From the NCBI RefSeq assembly GCF_002257565.1, contig NZ_CP022736.1, forward strand, positions 5,394,001-5,458,000: DNA of 64,000 nucleotides, written 5' to 3'. The notes under the pieces were generated by a model, which saw nothing but the letters and a program-made list of their open reading frames with translations, was not told the origin of the DNA and did not search any database. This DNA comes from Herbaspirillum sp. meg3 (GTDB taxonomy: Bacteria; Pseudomonadota; Gammaproteobacteria; Burkholderiales; Burkholderiaceae_D). The translations under genes were made by a program, and so were the position numbers. Each line of letters starts with the position of its first letter. Positions within the stretch are counted from its first letter, which is position 1. Shown piece by piece: positions 8,275-16,813 of this stretch.

Positions 8275-9426
8275 ATGAAACTATTTGAGGATCCCATGTC
8301 GATGGGACATTGTGCCGAAAAAATTAGCACTCGGAGTCTGGGGGAATTAAAAACAAAAAAAAATAGGACACTGACTGCAATTGGTTTGTTTTCTGGCGGT
8401 GGAGGTCTTGATTTAGGGTTCTCCGCAGCTGGTTACAAGATCGCGTGTTCTAGTGATATAGATTCATATTCCTGTAAGACGTTGGAATTAAATTCTGGGA
8501 AAAAATCATACTACAAACATGCTAAGGCACTGGTAGCGGACATTCGAACAACTGATGCAACGCATCTAAATGTAGATGTCGAAAAAGGGATTGATATTCT
8601 TTTGGGCGGACCTCCTTGCCAAGCATTCTCTATTTTTGGCCAGCGAAAAGGGCTTGGCGATCCTAGAGGAAACTTAGTGTGGGAATATCTCAGAATTATT
8701 CGAGAGATTCAGCCTAGAGCATTTGTATTTGAGAATGTAGCGGGATTGACTTCTATACATGGTGGGACTTTATATAAGCAAATCTTAGAGGAGCTTAGTC
8801 TCGGGGGGCAGTACAAGGTGTCCGCACATCGTTATCAAGTGGCAGATTTTGGTATCCCACAATTCAGAGATAGGATATTTTTTATCGGATCGAAAGAAGG
8901 GTTCGAGGTTCCTCCTATGCAACCTACGCACGGCGGTACCGAGGATTTAGTTGGCTTGAAACGTTATAGAACCGCTTCTGAAGCTTTGCGTTTTTTGGAT
9001 GAGCCGGGAAGTGAGTCTAAATTCTCAAATCATATTGGAAGAACTCATAGTGACCGAATTATTCAACGCTATGAAGATCTTGCATTTGGAGAGCGCGATC
9101 CAAAGACACGTATCAACAAATTGAATCCTGATCGCCCAAGTTTCACAATTATTGTTGGTTCAGACAATGGTGGGGGTAAGGGACATGTACATCCATTTTC
9201 TCCGCGAGAGGTCTCTCCTCGAGAGTCTGCCAGAATGCAAACTTTCCCTGATTGGTGGAAGTTTCATGGAACAGGCCGTCACGTCATTCGGCAAGTTGGG
9301 AATGCCGTTCCTCCTCTATTTGCGGCTCTTTTAGCAGAGCATATCAAGAAACACATCTTTGGTTTCAAGACAATTAGAAACTATGAGCAATTAATAGAAA
9401 GACTCGATCTTGAGTATTTGAAATAG
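8275..9426 (+). CDS. DNA (cytosine-5-)-methyltransferase
   Basis: The product has 383 residues. Motif I is GLFSGGGGLDLGFSAAG, motif IV GGPPCQAFS with catalytic Cys115, motif VI FENVAGL, motif VIII YQVADFGIPQFRDRIFFIG and motif X RQVGNAVPPLFA. It would methylate carbon 5 of cytosine within a recognition site that cannot be read from the sequence. ATG 8275 is chosen over the in-frame TTG 8263 because GAGGAAG lies at the correct distance. Codon use is AT-rich compared with gyrB, a sign of transfer. The restriction-type gene begins 6 bases after its stop, so the two form one transcript. Confidence 0.92.
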   Translation: MKLFEDPMSMGHCAEKISTRSLGELKTKKNRTLTAIGLFSGGGGLDLGFSAAGYKIACSSDIDSYSCKTLELNSGKKSYYKHAKALVADIRTTDATHLNVDVEKGIDILLGGPPCQAFSIFGQRKGLGDPRGNLVWEYLRIIREIQPRAFVFENVAGLTSIHGGTLYKQILEELSLGGQYKVSAHRYQVADFGIPQFRDRIFFIGSKEGFEVPPMQPTHGGTEDLVGLKRYRTASEALRFLDEPGSESKFSNHIGRTHSDRIIQRYEDLAFGERDPKTRINKLNPDRPSFTIIVGSDNGGGKGHVHPFSPREVSPRESARMQTFPDWWKFHGTGRHVIRQVGNAVPPLFAALLAEHIKKHIFGFKTIRNYEQLIERLDLEYLK

Positions 9427-9431
9427 AGTCT

Positions 9432-11066
9432 ATGATTACCGATCTCTTCAGCCATAAAATTCATTCAAGCAGTCCTGATTGGCCAGACAAACTTGTCGAA
9501 CTTGCCGGTATTTTTGGCGAATTTGATGGTCTGCCCTATGACAGAGATGCGATTGAACAGCGCTTATCCGAAATTAGTCCAAGAGCTGCATATGTAGCTC
9601 AGTCAGTCGTCAGAAACGGGGATCGCGCTGATGTTTCAAAATTTAGAGATGAAATTAGCGCTTATCCGGCATACCTGGGGATATATCACCATCAGCGATC
9701 ACCGCAAGGATGGCTAATAAAAGTTAGCGAAACTACCAAAAGATTTTTGTTGTGCGAAGAACCAGATGTGGGTTCGTTCCTGCGTCTTCAAATGCCATTG
9801 TTTCAGTATCCTAATGCAATGGGCGTAGCTTATTACAAAGGAACAAACAATATCCGTCTACAAGCAAATTCGGCGGATCGGCTGTTAGGTTTTATCAATG
9901 CAGGAGTACATTTTTCCCCAGTGCGGCTTATCGCACAGGCACTTTTAGTCGACTCTGAAATTAGCCAGGTTCCTCAAGAGAACGCTTCGGTTTCCTTCGA
10001 CGAAATATTCATTTTGGCGAACACTTCTGATATCAATCGCCACGCACAACCTCCATACAATATTGTGAAGAAAAAGCTCTTGGAGACGCGGAGAAAAAAA
10101 ATTAGCCTACCAATTAAGTATGAAAGCCGGTTTCACACGCTTACACATACTGAGCTCTTTCAATCGGAAAAAGGGCGAATAACACTGCGTGCCGCTGTAA
10201 ATGAGGCCGACAAACGTCTCATAGTGAGACAGCTCAATGCTATTGCTGCAATTTCAATGGAGTTTCGGGAGTTTGACAATTGCAAGACTAGGGAACAGCT
10301 TAAAGACGCTATAGAGACTGGTGCTTGGTATAAATATTTTGATGGAGTCAGCGTCCTACCAGCTGCAATCGTCAAAGATCTGACATCAGATGGTGTATTG
10401 CAGTTAGCCGGCGGAACACACATGTCCGAGCAAAAATTGAGAAGAGAAGGAAATGCGATATCCGTACCTAACCGAGAATCCGCTATTGCAACTCCTGTGG
10501 CTACAAACTCCAAACCTAAGCCCATGGAAACATATCCATTCAGAGAAAGAACCGGCTCCCTTCCAGAAGCATTGCCTTATAACCGCAATCGAGAACTTGC
10601 AGATCCTGAGCTGACGCGAATTAAACGACAAAAGAGAAATCTCGCTCACAAAGAGTTGGTTAGTAAAATGGATGACTACTTGCGGAATCAAGTGAGAGCA
10701 ACTACACGGGAAAACGACCATATCGATTTGTTCGCCAGTATACCTACAGATGGCTCATTTATATTTGAAATGAAAAGTGGCGGTGAAAGTCTTTTGGATC
10801 AGATTCGTAAAGGATTGAGTCAGCTGTACGAATACCGATATCGATACAAACAGATAATAGACACTAATATCTCGTTATGCTTGGTTTTGCCCTCTGAGCC
10901 CAAAGAGATTCCTTGGATCACCGACTATCTCTGTATTGATCGAGAGATTGCTGTTTGTTGGTTCAATAATGACGAGTTGTCGTGGCCTTCTTCATGTGAA
11001 GAAACAATGCAGGTTTTGAGAGCGCCAAAGAGTGTCGGGTCACTTGCATCGAGTTTTCTCGGATAG
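9432..11066 (+). CDS. PD-(D/E)XK restriction-endonuclease-like protein, partner of the methyltransferase
   Basis: The product has 544 residues. Residues 1-330 form a region of unrecognised fold, about 330-400 a polar linker, and residues 410-540 a nuclease-like domain with Asp432 (DHIDLFASI) and Glu446-Met-Lys448 (FIFEMKSGG), then a helix with QIRKGLSQLYEYRY. This D-x13-ExK arrangement is that of PD-(D/E)XK nucleases. The gene starts only five bases after the methyltransferase stop and shares its low GC, so it is most likely the restriction subunit of a type II system. No named enzyme is recognised. Confidence 0.7.
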   Translation: MITDLFSHKIHSSSPDWPDKLVELAGIFGEFDGLPYDRDAIEQRLSEISPRAAYVAQSVVRNGDRADVSKFRDEISAYPAYLGIYHHQRSPQGWLIKVSETTKRFLLCEEPDVGSFLRLQMPLFQYPNAMGVAYYKGTNNIRLQANSADRLLGFINAGVHFSPVRLIAQALLVDSEISQVPQENASVSFDEIFILANTSDINRHAQPPYNIVKKKLLETRRKKISLPIKYESRFHTLTHTELFQSEKGRITLRAAVNEADKRLIVRQLNAIAAISMEFREFDNCKTREQLKDAIETGAWYKYFDGVSVLPAAIVKDLTSDGVLQLAGGTHMSEQKLRREGNAISVPNRESAIATPVATNSKPKPMETYPFRERTGSLPEALPYNRNRELADPELTRIKRQKRNLAHKELVSKMDDYLRNQVRATTRENDHIDLFASIPTDGSFIFEMKSGGESLLDQIRKGLSQLYEYRYRYKQIIDTNISLCLVLPSEPKEIPWITDYLCIDREIAVCWFNNDELSWPSSCEETMQVLRAPKSVGSLASSFLG

Positions 11067-11428
11067 AAACATTGTCATCAGATGTTTCGACCAACGACTC
11101 GACGACGCAACGTGCAATCTTGTACTGCAAGTTGACAACAAACCTTCATGAAACAGCCTCACAGATGCTAAGTGAGAGAATGTGGTCGGCAGATTAGCTG
11201 CGGGGATTGTGCTAACAACCTTATGTCTTTCGACTTCCTGGCTAGCGGACAAATGCTCTCTTGCGGCTGGCATACTTTGCTCGCGAAAGCAGAGTGACAT
11301 CTCTCATTACCTCGCTCGGACTTCACTTCTAGTTACGGTTTCGTCAGCGCGTCTACTCTGCAGATTCTTCTTCGTAGAGCCTTGTTCAAGCTGGCAGTCT
11401 GTTTGTAGACCTAAGAAAATATCCAGTT
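11067..11428. other. gap between convergent nuclease genes
   Basis: These 362 AT-rich bases separate the restriction gene (+) from the HNH gene (-). No gene, controller-protein gene or clear terminator was recognised; open frames here have no family resemblance. Confidence 0.4.
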
Positions 11429-12145
11429 CTACTCCGGAATGAGACGTGAGATTTTTGAATACAATCGATTTAAAAGTACGTCACTATTCGCCCCGAAATG
11501 TAGCTCACGATGACAATTAGGACAGACAGCGATGGCGTTTGAAATTCTGTCAGATCCTTGGTCGGCCAATCGCTTTAAGTGATGAACCTCTAAAAACGGC
11601 GAGCCTTCTGCAGTTACAAACGGCGCCGCGTTAGAGCAGCACTCACAAGTATCTCCTGCGTTTTGTAGAATCCAGACTTTCACTTGTGGATCACGTTCGA
11701 TTCTAGTGATCGTGATATCCGATTTCACAGGGCGGCTTACTCCCGCAGGGGGAGATATGTCTCCTGAGTCTAAGCTCTTTCGTACCTGAGTTTCGAAAGC
11801 GGCAACTGGCAGAAATCGTTGATCTTCTAGCTCGAAGATAATCTCTTCTATCTCCGCAGCTACACCTGCGCCAACATTCTTCGCTGGCTTCAAGCCGTTG
11901 AGCCACTGGCGGCCGGCAAGGGACAACACATACGAAATGTTCTGCATTCGATATTCAAATGCTTTTGGGGTTCGTCCGAACTGCTGGCTTAGCTCGAGAT
12001 AGTATTGAGTTTTCGAAAACGCCTCCCCGCGTTGTGATTTCCCAAGCATATCTAAATAAACTCGAACTGCAGCCCTCAGTTCTTCGTTACTCCAGAATGA
12101 AGTAGCGTTATTACTATTCGAGGAAAGCTTGGAGCGATTTGCCAT
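11429..12145 (-). CDS. HNH endonuclease (McrA-like arrangement)
   Basis: The product has 238 residues. The C-terminus is an HNH domain with zinc cysteines: CECCSNAAPF, LEVHHLKRLADQGSD, ISNAIAVCPNCHRELHFG. The N-terminal domain (FWSNEELRAAVRVYLDML, RTPKAFEYRMQNISYVL) is of the type found in front of HNH nucleases of defence loci. ATG 12145 is preferred to TTG 12163, although neither has a good ribosome site. It shares the low GC of the island and is transcribed toward the restriction gene. It may be a second restriction nuclease or a modification-dependent one. Confidence 0.8.
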   Translation of the reverse strand: MANRSKLSSNSNNATSFWSNEELRAAVRVYLDMLGKSQRGEAFSKTQYYLELSQQFGRTPKAFEYRMQNISYVLSLAGRQWLNGLKPAKNVGAGVAAEIEEIIFELEDQRFLPVAAFETQVRKSLDSGDISPPAGVSRPVKSDITITRIERDPQVKVWILQNAGDTCECCSNAAPFVTAEGSPFLEVHHLKRLADQGSDRISNAIAVCPNCHRELHFGANSDVLLNRLYSKISRLIPE

Positions 12146-12301
12146 AGTTTTTGTAATGGGCAATGGAGTCGCTGAATTGTAGTAGATTAGATTGATACGT
12201 TAAATAAATTTGGTTTTTTAAGCGAATATTATTGATGTTTAGATATCAGGAATAGATATCTTAGGACGTTGACTAGATGTCCTTCTCAAAGGAGACCCAC
12301 C

Positions 12302-12748
12302 ATGCCCGCAGGAACCGTAGAACTCCACCGCATCCTCCGCACCACCCCCGACAAAATCTACCGCGCCTTCACCGACGCGGCGGCCCTTGCCAAATGGCTT
12401 CCGCCCTACGGCTTCACCTGCACGGTGGAGCATCTGGAAGCCAAGGTCGGCGGCACCTTCCGCATGTCGTTCTCAAACTTCACCAGCGGCAACGGCCACT
12501 CTTTCGGCGGCGAATATAAAGAACTGGTGCCGGGTGAACTGATCCGTTACACCGACAAGTTTGATGATCCGAATCTGCCTGGCGAATTGCTGGTGACGGT
12601 GAAGTTGAAGCCGGTCTTGACCGGCACGGAAGTGCGCATTACGCAGTCGGGGATTCCGGAGCTCATTCCGGTGGAGATGTGTTATCTCGGCTGGCAGGAG
12701 TCGCTGGCGCAGCTGGCCAATCTGGTGGAGCCGAATATTCCCGGCTAA
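12302..12748 (+). CDS. SRPBCC / AHSA1-family protein
   Basis: The product has 148 residues with the family pattern: TVELHRILRTTPDKIYRAFT at the start, ALAKWLPPYGFTC, KVGGTFRMSF and a C-terminal helix GWQESLAQLANLV. These proteins form a helix-grip cavity that binds hydrophobic ligands; the ligand here is unknown. ATG 12302 follows a strong AAAGGAGACC site, so the longer upstream frame is rejected. GC content is back to the chromosomal level, marking the right border of the restriction island. Confidence 0.85.
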   Translation: MPAGTVELHRILRTTPDKIYRAFTDAAALAKWLPPYGFTCTVEHLEAKVGGTFRMSFSNFTSGNGHSFGGEYKELVPGELIRYTDKFDDPNLPGELLVTVKLKPVLTGTEVRITQSGIPELIPVEMCYLGWQESLAQLANLVEPNIPG

Positions 12749-12805
12749 CGCGACTGTATTTCCTAAGTCGGCGCGTAATCAATAATAAAAAAGGGAGGAG
12801 GCGGG

Positions 12806-13117
12806 ATGAAGACCGTTGGGCTTTTGCTCGCGCTGGCTTTTGTCGCGGTTCATCAATCCGCTGTCGCGGCCAACACGCCTTGTTCGGGGAAAAAGGGTGG
12901 CATCTCTCACTGCGCCGGTGCTGACTTTATTTGCAATGACGGTTCTGTCAGCGGGTCGAAGAAGGTCTGTTCCATGTCCAACCAGCAGCGGCTGATGCCG
13001 CTTGCGAAGGATGATGACGATGGCTGCAGTTGTCGTAGCCATCGCTATTGCACTGGCCCGCGCGGGGGGCAGTTTTGTTATACGGACAGCGGTAGTAAAA
13101 GTTATCGGCGCCGATGA
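12806..13117 (+). CDS. small exported Cys-rich protein
   Basis: The product has 103 residues. A signal peptide (MKTVGLLLALAFVAVHQSAVA, cleaved about residue 22) is followed by a mature part with cysteines at CSGKKGGISHC, FICNDG, KKVC, GCSCRSHRYC and QFC, likely disulphide-paired in the periplasm. A Gly/Ser/Arg-rich basic tail ends the protein. GGGAGGAGGCGGG precedes ATG 12806. No function can be assigned. Confidence 0.7.
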   Translation: MKTVGLLLALAFVAVHQSAVAANTPCSGKKGGISHCAGADFICNDGSVSGSKKVCSMSNQQRLMPLAKDDDDGCSCRSHRYCTGPRGGQFCYTDSGSKSYRRR

Positions 13118-13123
13118 ACAGGA

Positions 13124-13552
13124 TTACTTCGATCCGGATTGCAACTGAGTCGGTTTGTTTGCGAAACACCGATATTTTCGCGCCCATTGAAACCGGACGC
13201 CTATTCTCGTCAATGCGGGTTGCAGCGCCATAGCCTCACTCGTCGCTTCGCGCAGTAGCTCAACCGCATGCAAATAGGCTTCACTGGACGCCGTCGCAGA
13301 CGCCGATAGCAAGCTCAGGTTGAGCATTGCGCAGGTGCACTCAGTCTGTTCAATGGTGACGACAGACTCCTTGCGCATAATTACTTCAAGACGAAAATCG
13401 TTTTGTGCCGCAGGAGTCGCACATTGCTCTCGCTTCCACGCAAATCTCTCGGTGATGCGTCGCGCTGCTTCAGCAGCCTGTTCGGCAAGAAAGTCATCAA
13501 GCTCTGCCATTTGTTTCCAGGCAGTGGTGAAAAAGTCTGTATGTTCGGTCAC
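13124..13552 (-). CDS. hypothetical protein
   Basis: The product has 142 residues from GTG 13552, which has AGGAG ten bases upstream. It is helical and Ala/Glu-rich (FLAEQAAEAARRITERFAWK, YLHAVELLREATSEAMALQ), with no signal peptide or membrane segment. The length and helix pattern are vaguely like a phasin, but no diagnostic motif is seen. It lies head-to-head with the XRE regulator gene and might be controlled from the same intergenic region. Confidence 0.45.
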   Translation of the reverse strand: MTEHTDFFTTAWKQMAELDDFLAEQAAEAARRITERFAWKREQCATPAAQNDFRLEVIMRKESVVTIEQTECTCAMLNLSLLSASATASSEAYLHAVELLREATSEAMALQPALTRIGVRFQWARKYRCFANKPTQLQSGSK

Positions 13553-13666
13553 GGCGAACTAACTCCTGTCTTCAGGCGTGGTCTTGTTTGTGCAAGGGAA
13601 TTGGAGAGGGGCCATCAAATACAAGCGAGAGGATATTGCCTTCTCTCCTGAGTCTTAAACATAAAT

Positions 13667-13683
13667 ACTAAGTAACTCTTAGT
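13667..13683. promoter_or_regulatory. palindromic operator candidate 1 upstream of the XRE gene
   Basis: ACTAAG-TAACT-CTTAGT is a perfect six-base inverted repeat with a five-base spacer. The same half-sites recur at 13702-13714, centred 33 bp away, about three helical turns. Binding by the neighbouring XRE protein is inferred. Confidence 0.55.
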
Positions 13684-13701
13684 ACATGGTCAAGCCATTA
13701 T

Positions 13702-13714
13702 TAAGAAACTCTTA
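13702..13714. promoter_or_regulatory. palindromic operator candidate 2, next to the XRE start codon
   Basis: TAAG-AAACT-CTTA ends two bases before ATG 13717 and therefore occupies the place of the ribosome binding site. Occupancy would block transcription directly, and the mRNA may be leaderless or poorly initiated. Confidence 0.5.
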
Positions 13715-13716
13715 GT

Positions 13717-14040
13717 ATGAAAGCGCAAACCAAACAGTCGTCGATCTTCTGCATCCGTCTCAAGGAAGCCAGGAAGCGCGCCGAACTATCACAGTTCCAA
13801 CTCGGTGTTCTTGCGGGTATTGATGAGTTCACCGCCAGCGCCAGGATGAATCAGTACGAGCGTGGTGTGCATGAGCCTCATTTTGGTACCGTCATCCGTA
13901 TGGCGCATGCGCTTAAGGTCCCGGTCAGCTTTTTGTTTGAGCCGAATAATCGTCTGGCAGAGTTGATTCTATTGGCGGGGCAGCTGGAATCGAAAGAGCT
14001 TACACAACTGATTGCCGAACTCAGGCGCGCTCAGGACTAG
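13717..14040 (+). CDS. XRE-family helix-turn-helix regulator
   Basis: The product has 107 residues. Residues 12-70 form the Cro/C1-type domain (IRLKEARKRAELSQFQLGVL, MNQYERGVHEPHFGTVIRMA, LKVPVSFLF). The short C-terminal part (AELILLAGQLESKELTQLIA) probably mediates dimerisation. No ribosome binding site is seen before ATG 13717, because the site is filled by a palindromic operator candidate. Two such palindromes suggest autorepression. The target genes beyond itself are unknown; the divergent gene at 13124-13552 is the nearest candidate. Confidence 0.85.
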   Translation: MKAQTKQSSIFCIRLKEARKRAELSQFQLGVLAGIDEFTASARMNQYERGVHEPHFGTVIRMAHALKVPVSFLFEPNNRLAELILLAGQLESKELTQLIAELRRAQD

Positions 14041-14042
14041 AC

Positions 14043-14669
14043 TCAATCACCCAGATCGATGATGCTGGTTGTCGCAATCTCCGGCGGTGTCTCATAAAAG
14101 CTTGCGATCCAGGCTTGCTCGCCACCCTCTGCAAACTGTGCCAGCACTTCACACACAAAATTAATCGATCCCTTGTCCAGGCTGGCAAACGGATCATCCA
14201 GCAAATTCACCACCGCCCCCGCAGCAAACGCTCCCGCCAGATACACCTTGCGCTTGCTGCCGGTCGACAGCATGAACAGCTTCTTCTCCACATGCGGCGT
14301 CAGCGACAAGCCTTCCAATAATTTCGGCAGCGCCGCATCGTCAAAGCCGGGAAACCGCGCTCGCACCGATGCAAAATATTCCGGCACCGTCATTTGGTCG
14401 AATGCTTCCGTGCGCGGGTCGACGTAGTAGACCTGTTGCTTGTATTGCCCGGCTTGTTCGTCCAGGCGGATGCCGTTGATGGTCAGTTGGCCGCTGTGCG
14501 GTTTCTGTTCGCCGGCCAGCAGGCGGATCAGGCTGGTTTTGCCGCGGCCGTCGCCGCCGCGGATGATGGTGACGCCGGCGGGGATGGCGAGCGTGAGCTT
14601 GTTGAACAGTTCGCGCTCGGGGTAGTTGAAGGTCAGGTCGGTCGCTTGCAGGATGGTCGGGCTGGTCAT
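14043..14669 (-). CDS. orphan ABC transporter ATP-binding protein
   Basis: The product has 208 residues, a bare ATPase domain. Walker A reads GGDGRGKT with Asp in place of the common Ser/Asn, the signature is degenerate (LSTGSKRKV), and Walker B is VNLLDDPFASLD. The short CcmA-like build and LSTG signature fit exporters of the YhaQ/CcmA kind, but no permease gene lies on either side. It could serve a membrane partner encoded elsewhere. The gene converges on the XRE gene with two bases between stops. Confidence 0.75.
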   Translation of the reverse strand: MTSPTILQATDLTFNYPERELFNKLTLAIPAGVTIIRGGDGRGKTSLIRLLAGEQKPHSGQLTINGIRLDEQAGQYKQQVYYVDPRTEAFDQMTVPEYFASVRARFPGFDDAALPKLLEGLSLTPHVEKKLFMLSTGSKRKVYLAGAFAAGAVVNLLDDPFASLDKGSINFVCEVLAQFAEGGEQAWIASFYETPPEIATTSIIDLGD

Positions 14670-14799
14670 CGAGGTGGTGTCTTTGTGTTGGTTGTCGGCG
14701 ATGCGGTCATATGACGCAAGGGCCGTTCGTCGTTTGCGAGATTGTAAATCAGCGTGTAAATCAGCTGGGGCGTGAGCTTGCTTGCCTGGCTATCCGCTT

Positions 14800-15342
14800 T
14801 CAAGTCGCTTTGTGCGGATCGGCACGGTGATCAGCATCAGAGGTCGGGTTGCGATCCGTATGCAACGTAATGGTGATCTCCCCATTCCTCTCCAGCACCG
14901 CGCGTGCCACGTGCTCCAACGTGGCGCCGTCTTCCTTCTTGCGCAGGGCGACGTCGATGTCGCGGTCGCTGATCAGGCCGGCGCGCATCTGGTGGTGGTC
15001 TTTGCGGCCGTCTTTGACGAGCAGGCGTTCGGTGCCGCTGATGAGGTCGTCGAGCCATGCCCAGCGCGTGACCAGTACCCCGATCAGGCGGTGCAGCAGA
15101 ACCAGCACGGCGCCGGCGGCAAGTGTCGGCAGCATCGGTGAGGCGCCGACGATGGCGCGGCTGAGGATGGCGCCGAGCAGCACCGTGATGCACAAGTCAA
15201 ACGCGCTGCGCTGGCCGAACGAGCGGCGGCCGGCGATGCGCAGGAAGATCAGCGTGAAGCAGAACACGATCAGCGCACGGATGGCCATGGCGGCCGCGCC
15301 GATCTGGTCGGTGGCGTCGATGAGCTGGTTGAGGTCGGGCAT
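14800..15342 (-). CDS. YetF-like DUF421 membrane protein
   Basis: The product has 180 residues. Membrane segments lie at about residues 20-40 and 60-95 (RALIVFCFTLIFLRIAGRR, then LLHRLIGVLVTRWAWL), and the C-terminal soluble part (LISGTERLLVKDG, DRDIDVALRKKE) is the DUF421/YetF domain. ATG 15342 is chosen because GAGGA lies eight bases before it. The family is linked to envelope or spore functions in firmicutes; the role here is unknown. Confidence 0.8.
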   Translation of the reverse strand: MPDLNQLIDATDQIGAAAMAIRALIVFCFTLIFLRIAGRRSFGQRSAFDLCITVLLGAILSRAIVGASPMLPTLAAGAVLVLLHRLIGVLVTRWAWLDDLISGTERLLVKDGRKDHHQMRAGLISDRDIDVALRKKEDGATLEHVARAVLERNGEITITLHTDRNPTSDADHRADPHKAT

Positions 15343-15973
15343 GGAGTCCTCGGTTGCGGTGGTCGGGATGGCGGTTGGGCCGAGAGGCGATTGTAATTCA
15401 CGGCGGAGAAGGTCATCAGAAACCGCCTGCACAACTACGTAAAAGACCGGGGTCACTTCTCGGTTTCGTAGCCTGCGATGCTGAAGTGGTTCGCTTAGTG
15501 GTGGTGCTGATCACGCTCTGTCTAGGTCGCGCTCGCGATGTCACTGTCATCCAATGCAAAGATGAAAGCAGCCAATTGCGCCCTCGACAACGGCAACTGA
15601 AAAGCTGCTGACGAGAGAGTGACCATTCACGGTCGCCGCACCTGATCCCAGGTCATTTCTCCCAACGTATGCCTACTCGTCGTCTTCGTCCTTTCTACCC
15701 ATCACCGCGATACGTTGCGCACACATGGAGCCGTTCCCTGGAAAGGTAGTCCGGGCGGTGTTAGCTTGAGATACAAGGCGCTCTGGTAGATCAGATGGTG
15801 GTTGCGACGATATGCTGTGAAACCCGTTTAGAAAAAAATTCTGTGCCGTTTGACCGGCTCACTTCGCAGTAACCTCTAGCGCGCATGCCCGTATTCTGAA
15901 GGCAATAGCTCAAGCGTTTTCATTCGTGGCTATGCCCCCGCTTGCACTGCCATTCCTTTTTCTGGAGCAAGAC
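15343..15973. other. long intergenic region
   Basis: About 630 bases separate the divergent DUF421 and HAD genes. Short open frames here have no recognisable family, no good start and unusual composition. No RNA gene or insertion sequence is recognised; promoters for both flanking genes must lie here. Confidence 0.35.
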
Positions 15974-16672
15974 ATGCCTCTGAAGGACTTTAAGGTACTC
16001 ACGTTTGACGTCGTCGGCACCCTCATTGATTTCGAAGCCGGCATGCTCGCCTACCTGCGCAAGGCCATCCCCGACAGCAGGGTCGCGGACGAGGATTTCC
16101 TCGCCGCCTACCGCGCCGCGCGTAGTGACGGCAACACCGGCTGGTACCCGGATGACCTGGAACGCTGCTGGCACGTCATCGCTCCTGAGCTGGGTCTGCC
16201 TGACACCCCGGAGCTGGCTCGTGGCCTGCGCGATTCAGTGGCCGACTGGCCGGCCTTCCCCGATTCGGTCGAGGCCCTTCAGCGCCTGCGCAAGCACTTC
16301 AAGCTGGTTACCATGACCAACGCCCAGACCTGGGCCCTGCAGTACTTCGCGCGTACGCTGGGTGAGCCTTTCGACTTGCTGCTGAGTTGCGAAGATGCCC
16401 TCTGCGAGAAGCCGGATCCGCAATACTTTGCCTACGCGCGCGGCCGCTTCGAAGGTCAGTGGGGTTACCGGCAGGCCGACAACCTGCATGTCGCGCAGAG
16501 CCAGTATCACGACATCGGCGTCTCCAGGCGCCTGGGCATAACGACCTGCTGGATCGAACGCCGCCATGGCAAGCCTGGCTCGGGCGGCACCATCGCCTCC
16601 GCACTTACCGTACCGGACTATCACTTCCACACGCTGGCCCAACTAGCCGATGCGGTAGAAGCAGGCCAATAA
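15974..16672 (+). CDS. HAD-superfamily hydrolase, haloacid dehalogenase type II-like
   Basis: The product has 232 residues. Motif I is TFDVVGTLIDFE with nucleophile Asp12, motif II MTNAQT with Thr/Asn, the lysine motif CEKPDPQYF, and motif III around DIGVSRRLGITTCWIER. This order is that of class I HAD enzymes such as 2-haloacid dehalogenases; the substrate is not determined by sequence. ATG 15974 follows TGGAGCAAGAC. The solute-binding protein gene begins 141 bases downstream on the same strand, so the enzyme may act on an imported compound. Confidence 0.8.
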   Translation: MPLKDFKVLTFDVVGTLIDFEAGMLAYLRKAIPDSRVADEDFLAAYRAARSDGNTGWYPDDLERCWHVIAPELGLPDTPELARGLRDSVADWPAFPDSVEALQRLRKHFKLVTMTNAQTWALQYFARTLGEPFDLLLSCEDALCEKPDPQYFAYARGRFEGQWGYRQADNLHVAQSQYHDIGVSRRLGITTCWIERRHGKPGSGGTIASALTVPDYHFHTLAQLADAVEAGQ

Positions 16673-16813
16673 GCCAACCCCTCAGCCAGTCGCAGAACAC
16701 GTATCCCCTGGTGCCCCGTTGCGGCGCCAGCTTGCACCAGTTTGTTCGAGTCCAGGCAGGCCATCCCCGGCCCGCCTGTTTTCTCACACTGCAACCAACC
16801 ACGGAGCTGCAAC

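Noticed and set aside
11040..11300. Candidate small gene between the two nuclease genes (possible controller protein or Vsr)
   Set aside because: The translation lacks HTH or Vsr motifs and the start has no ribosome site.
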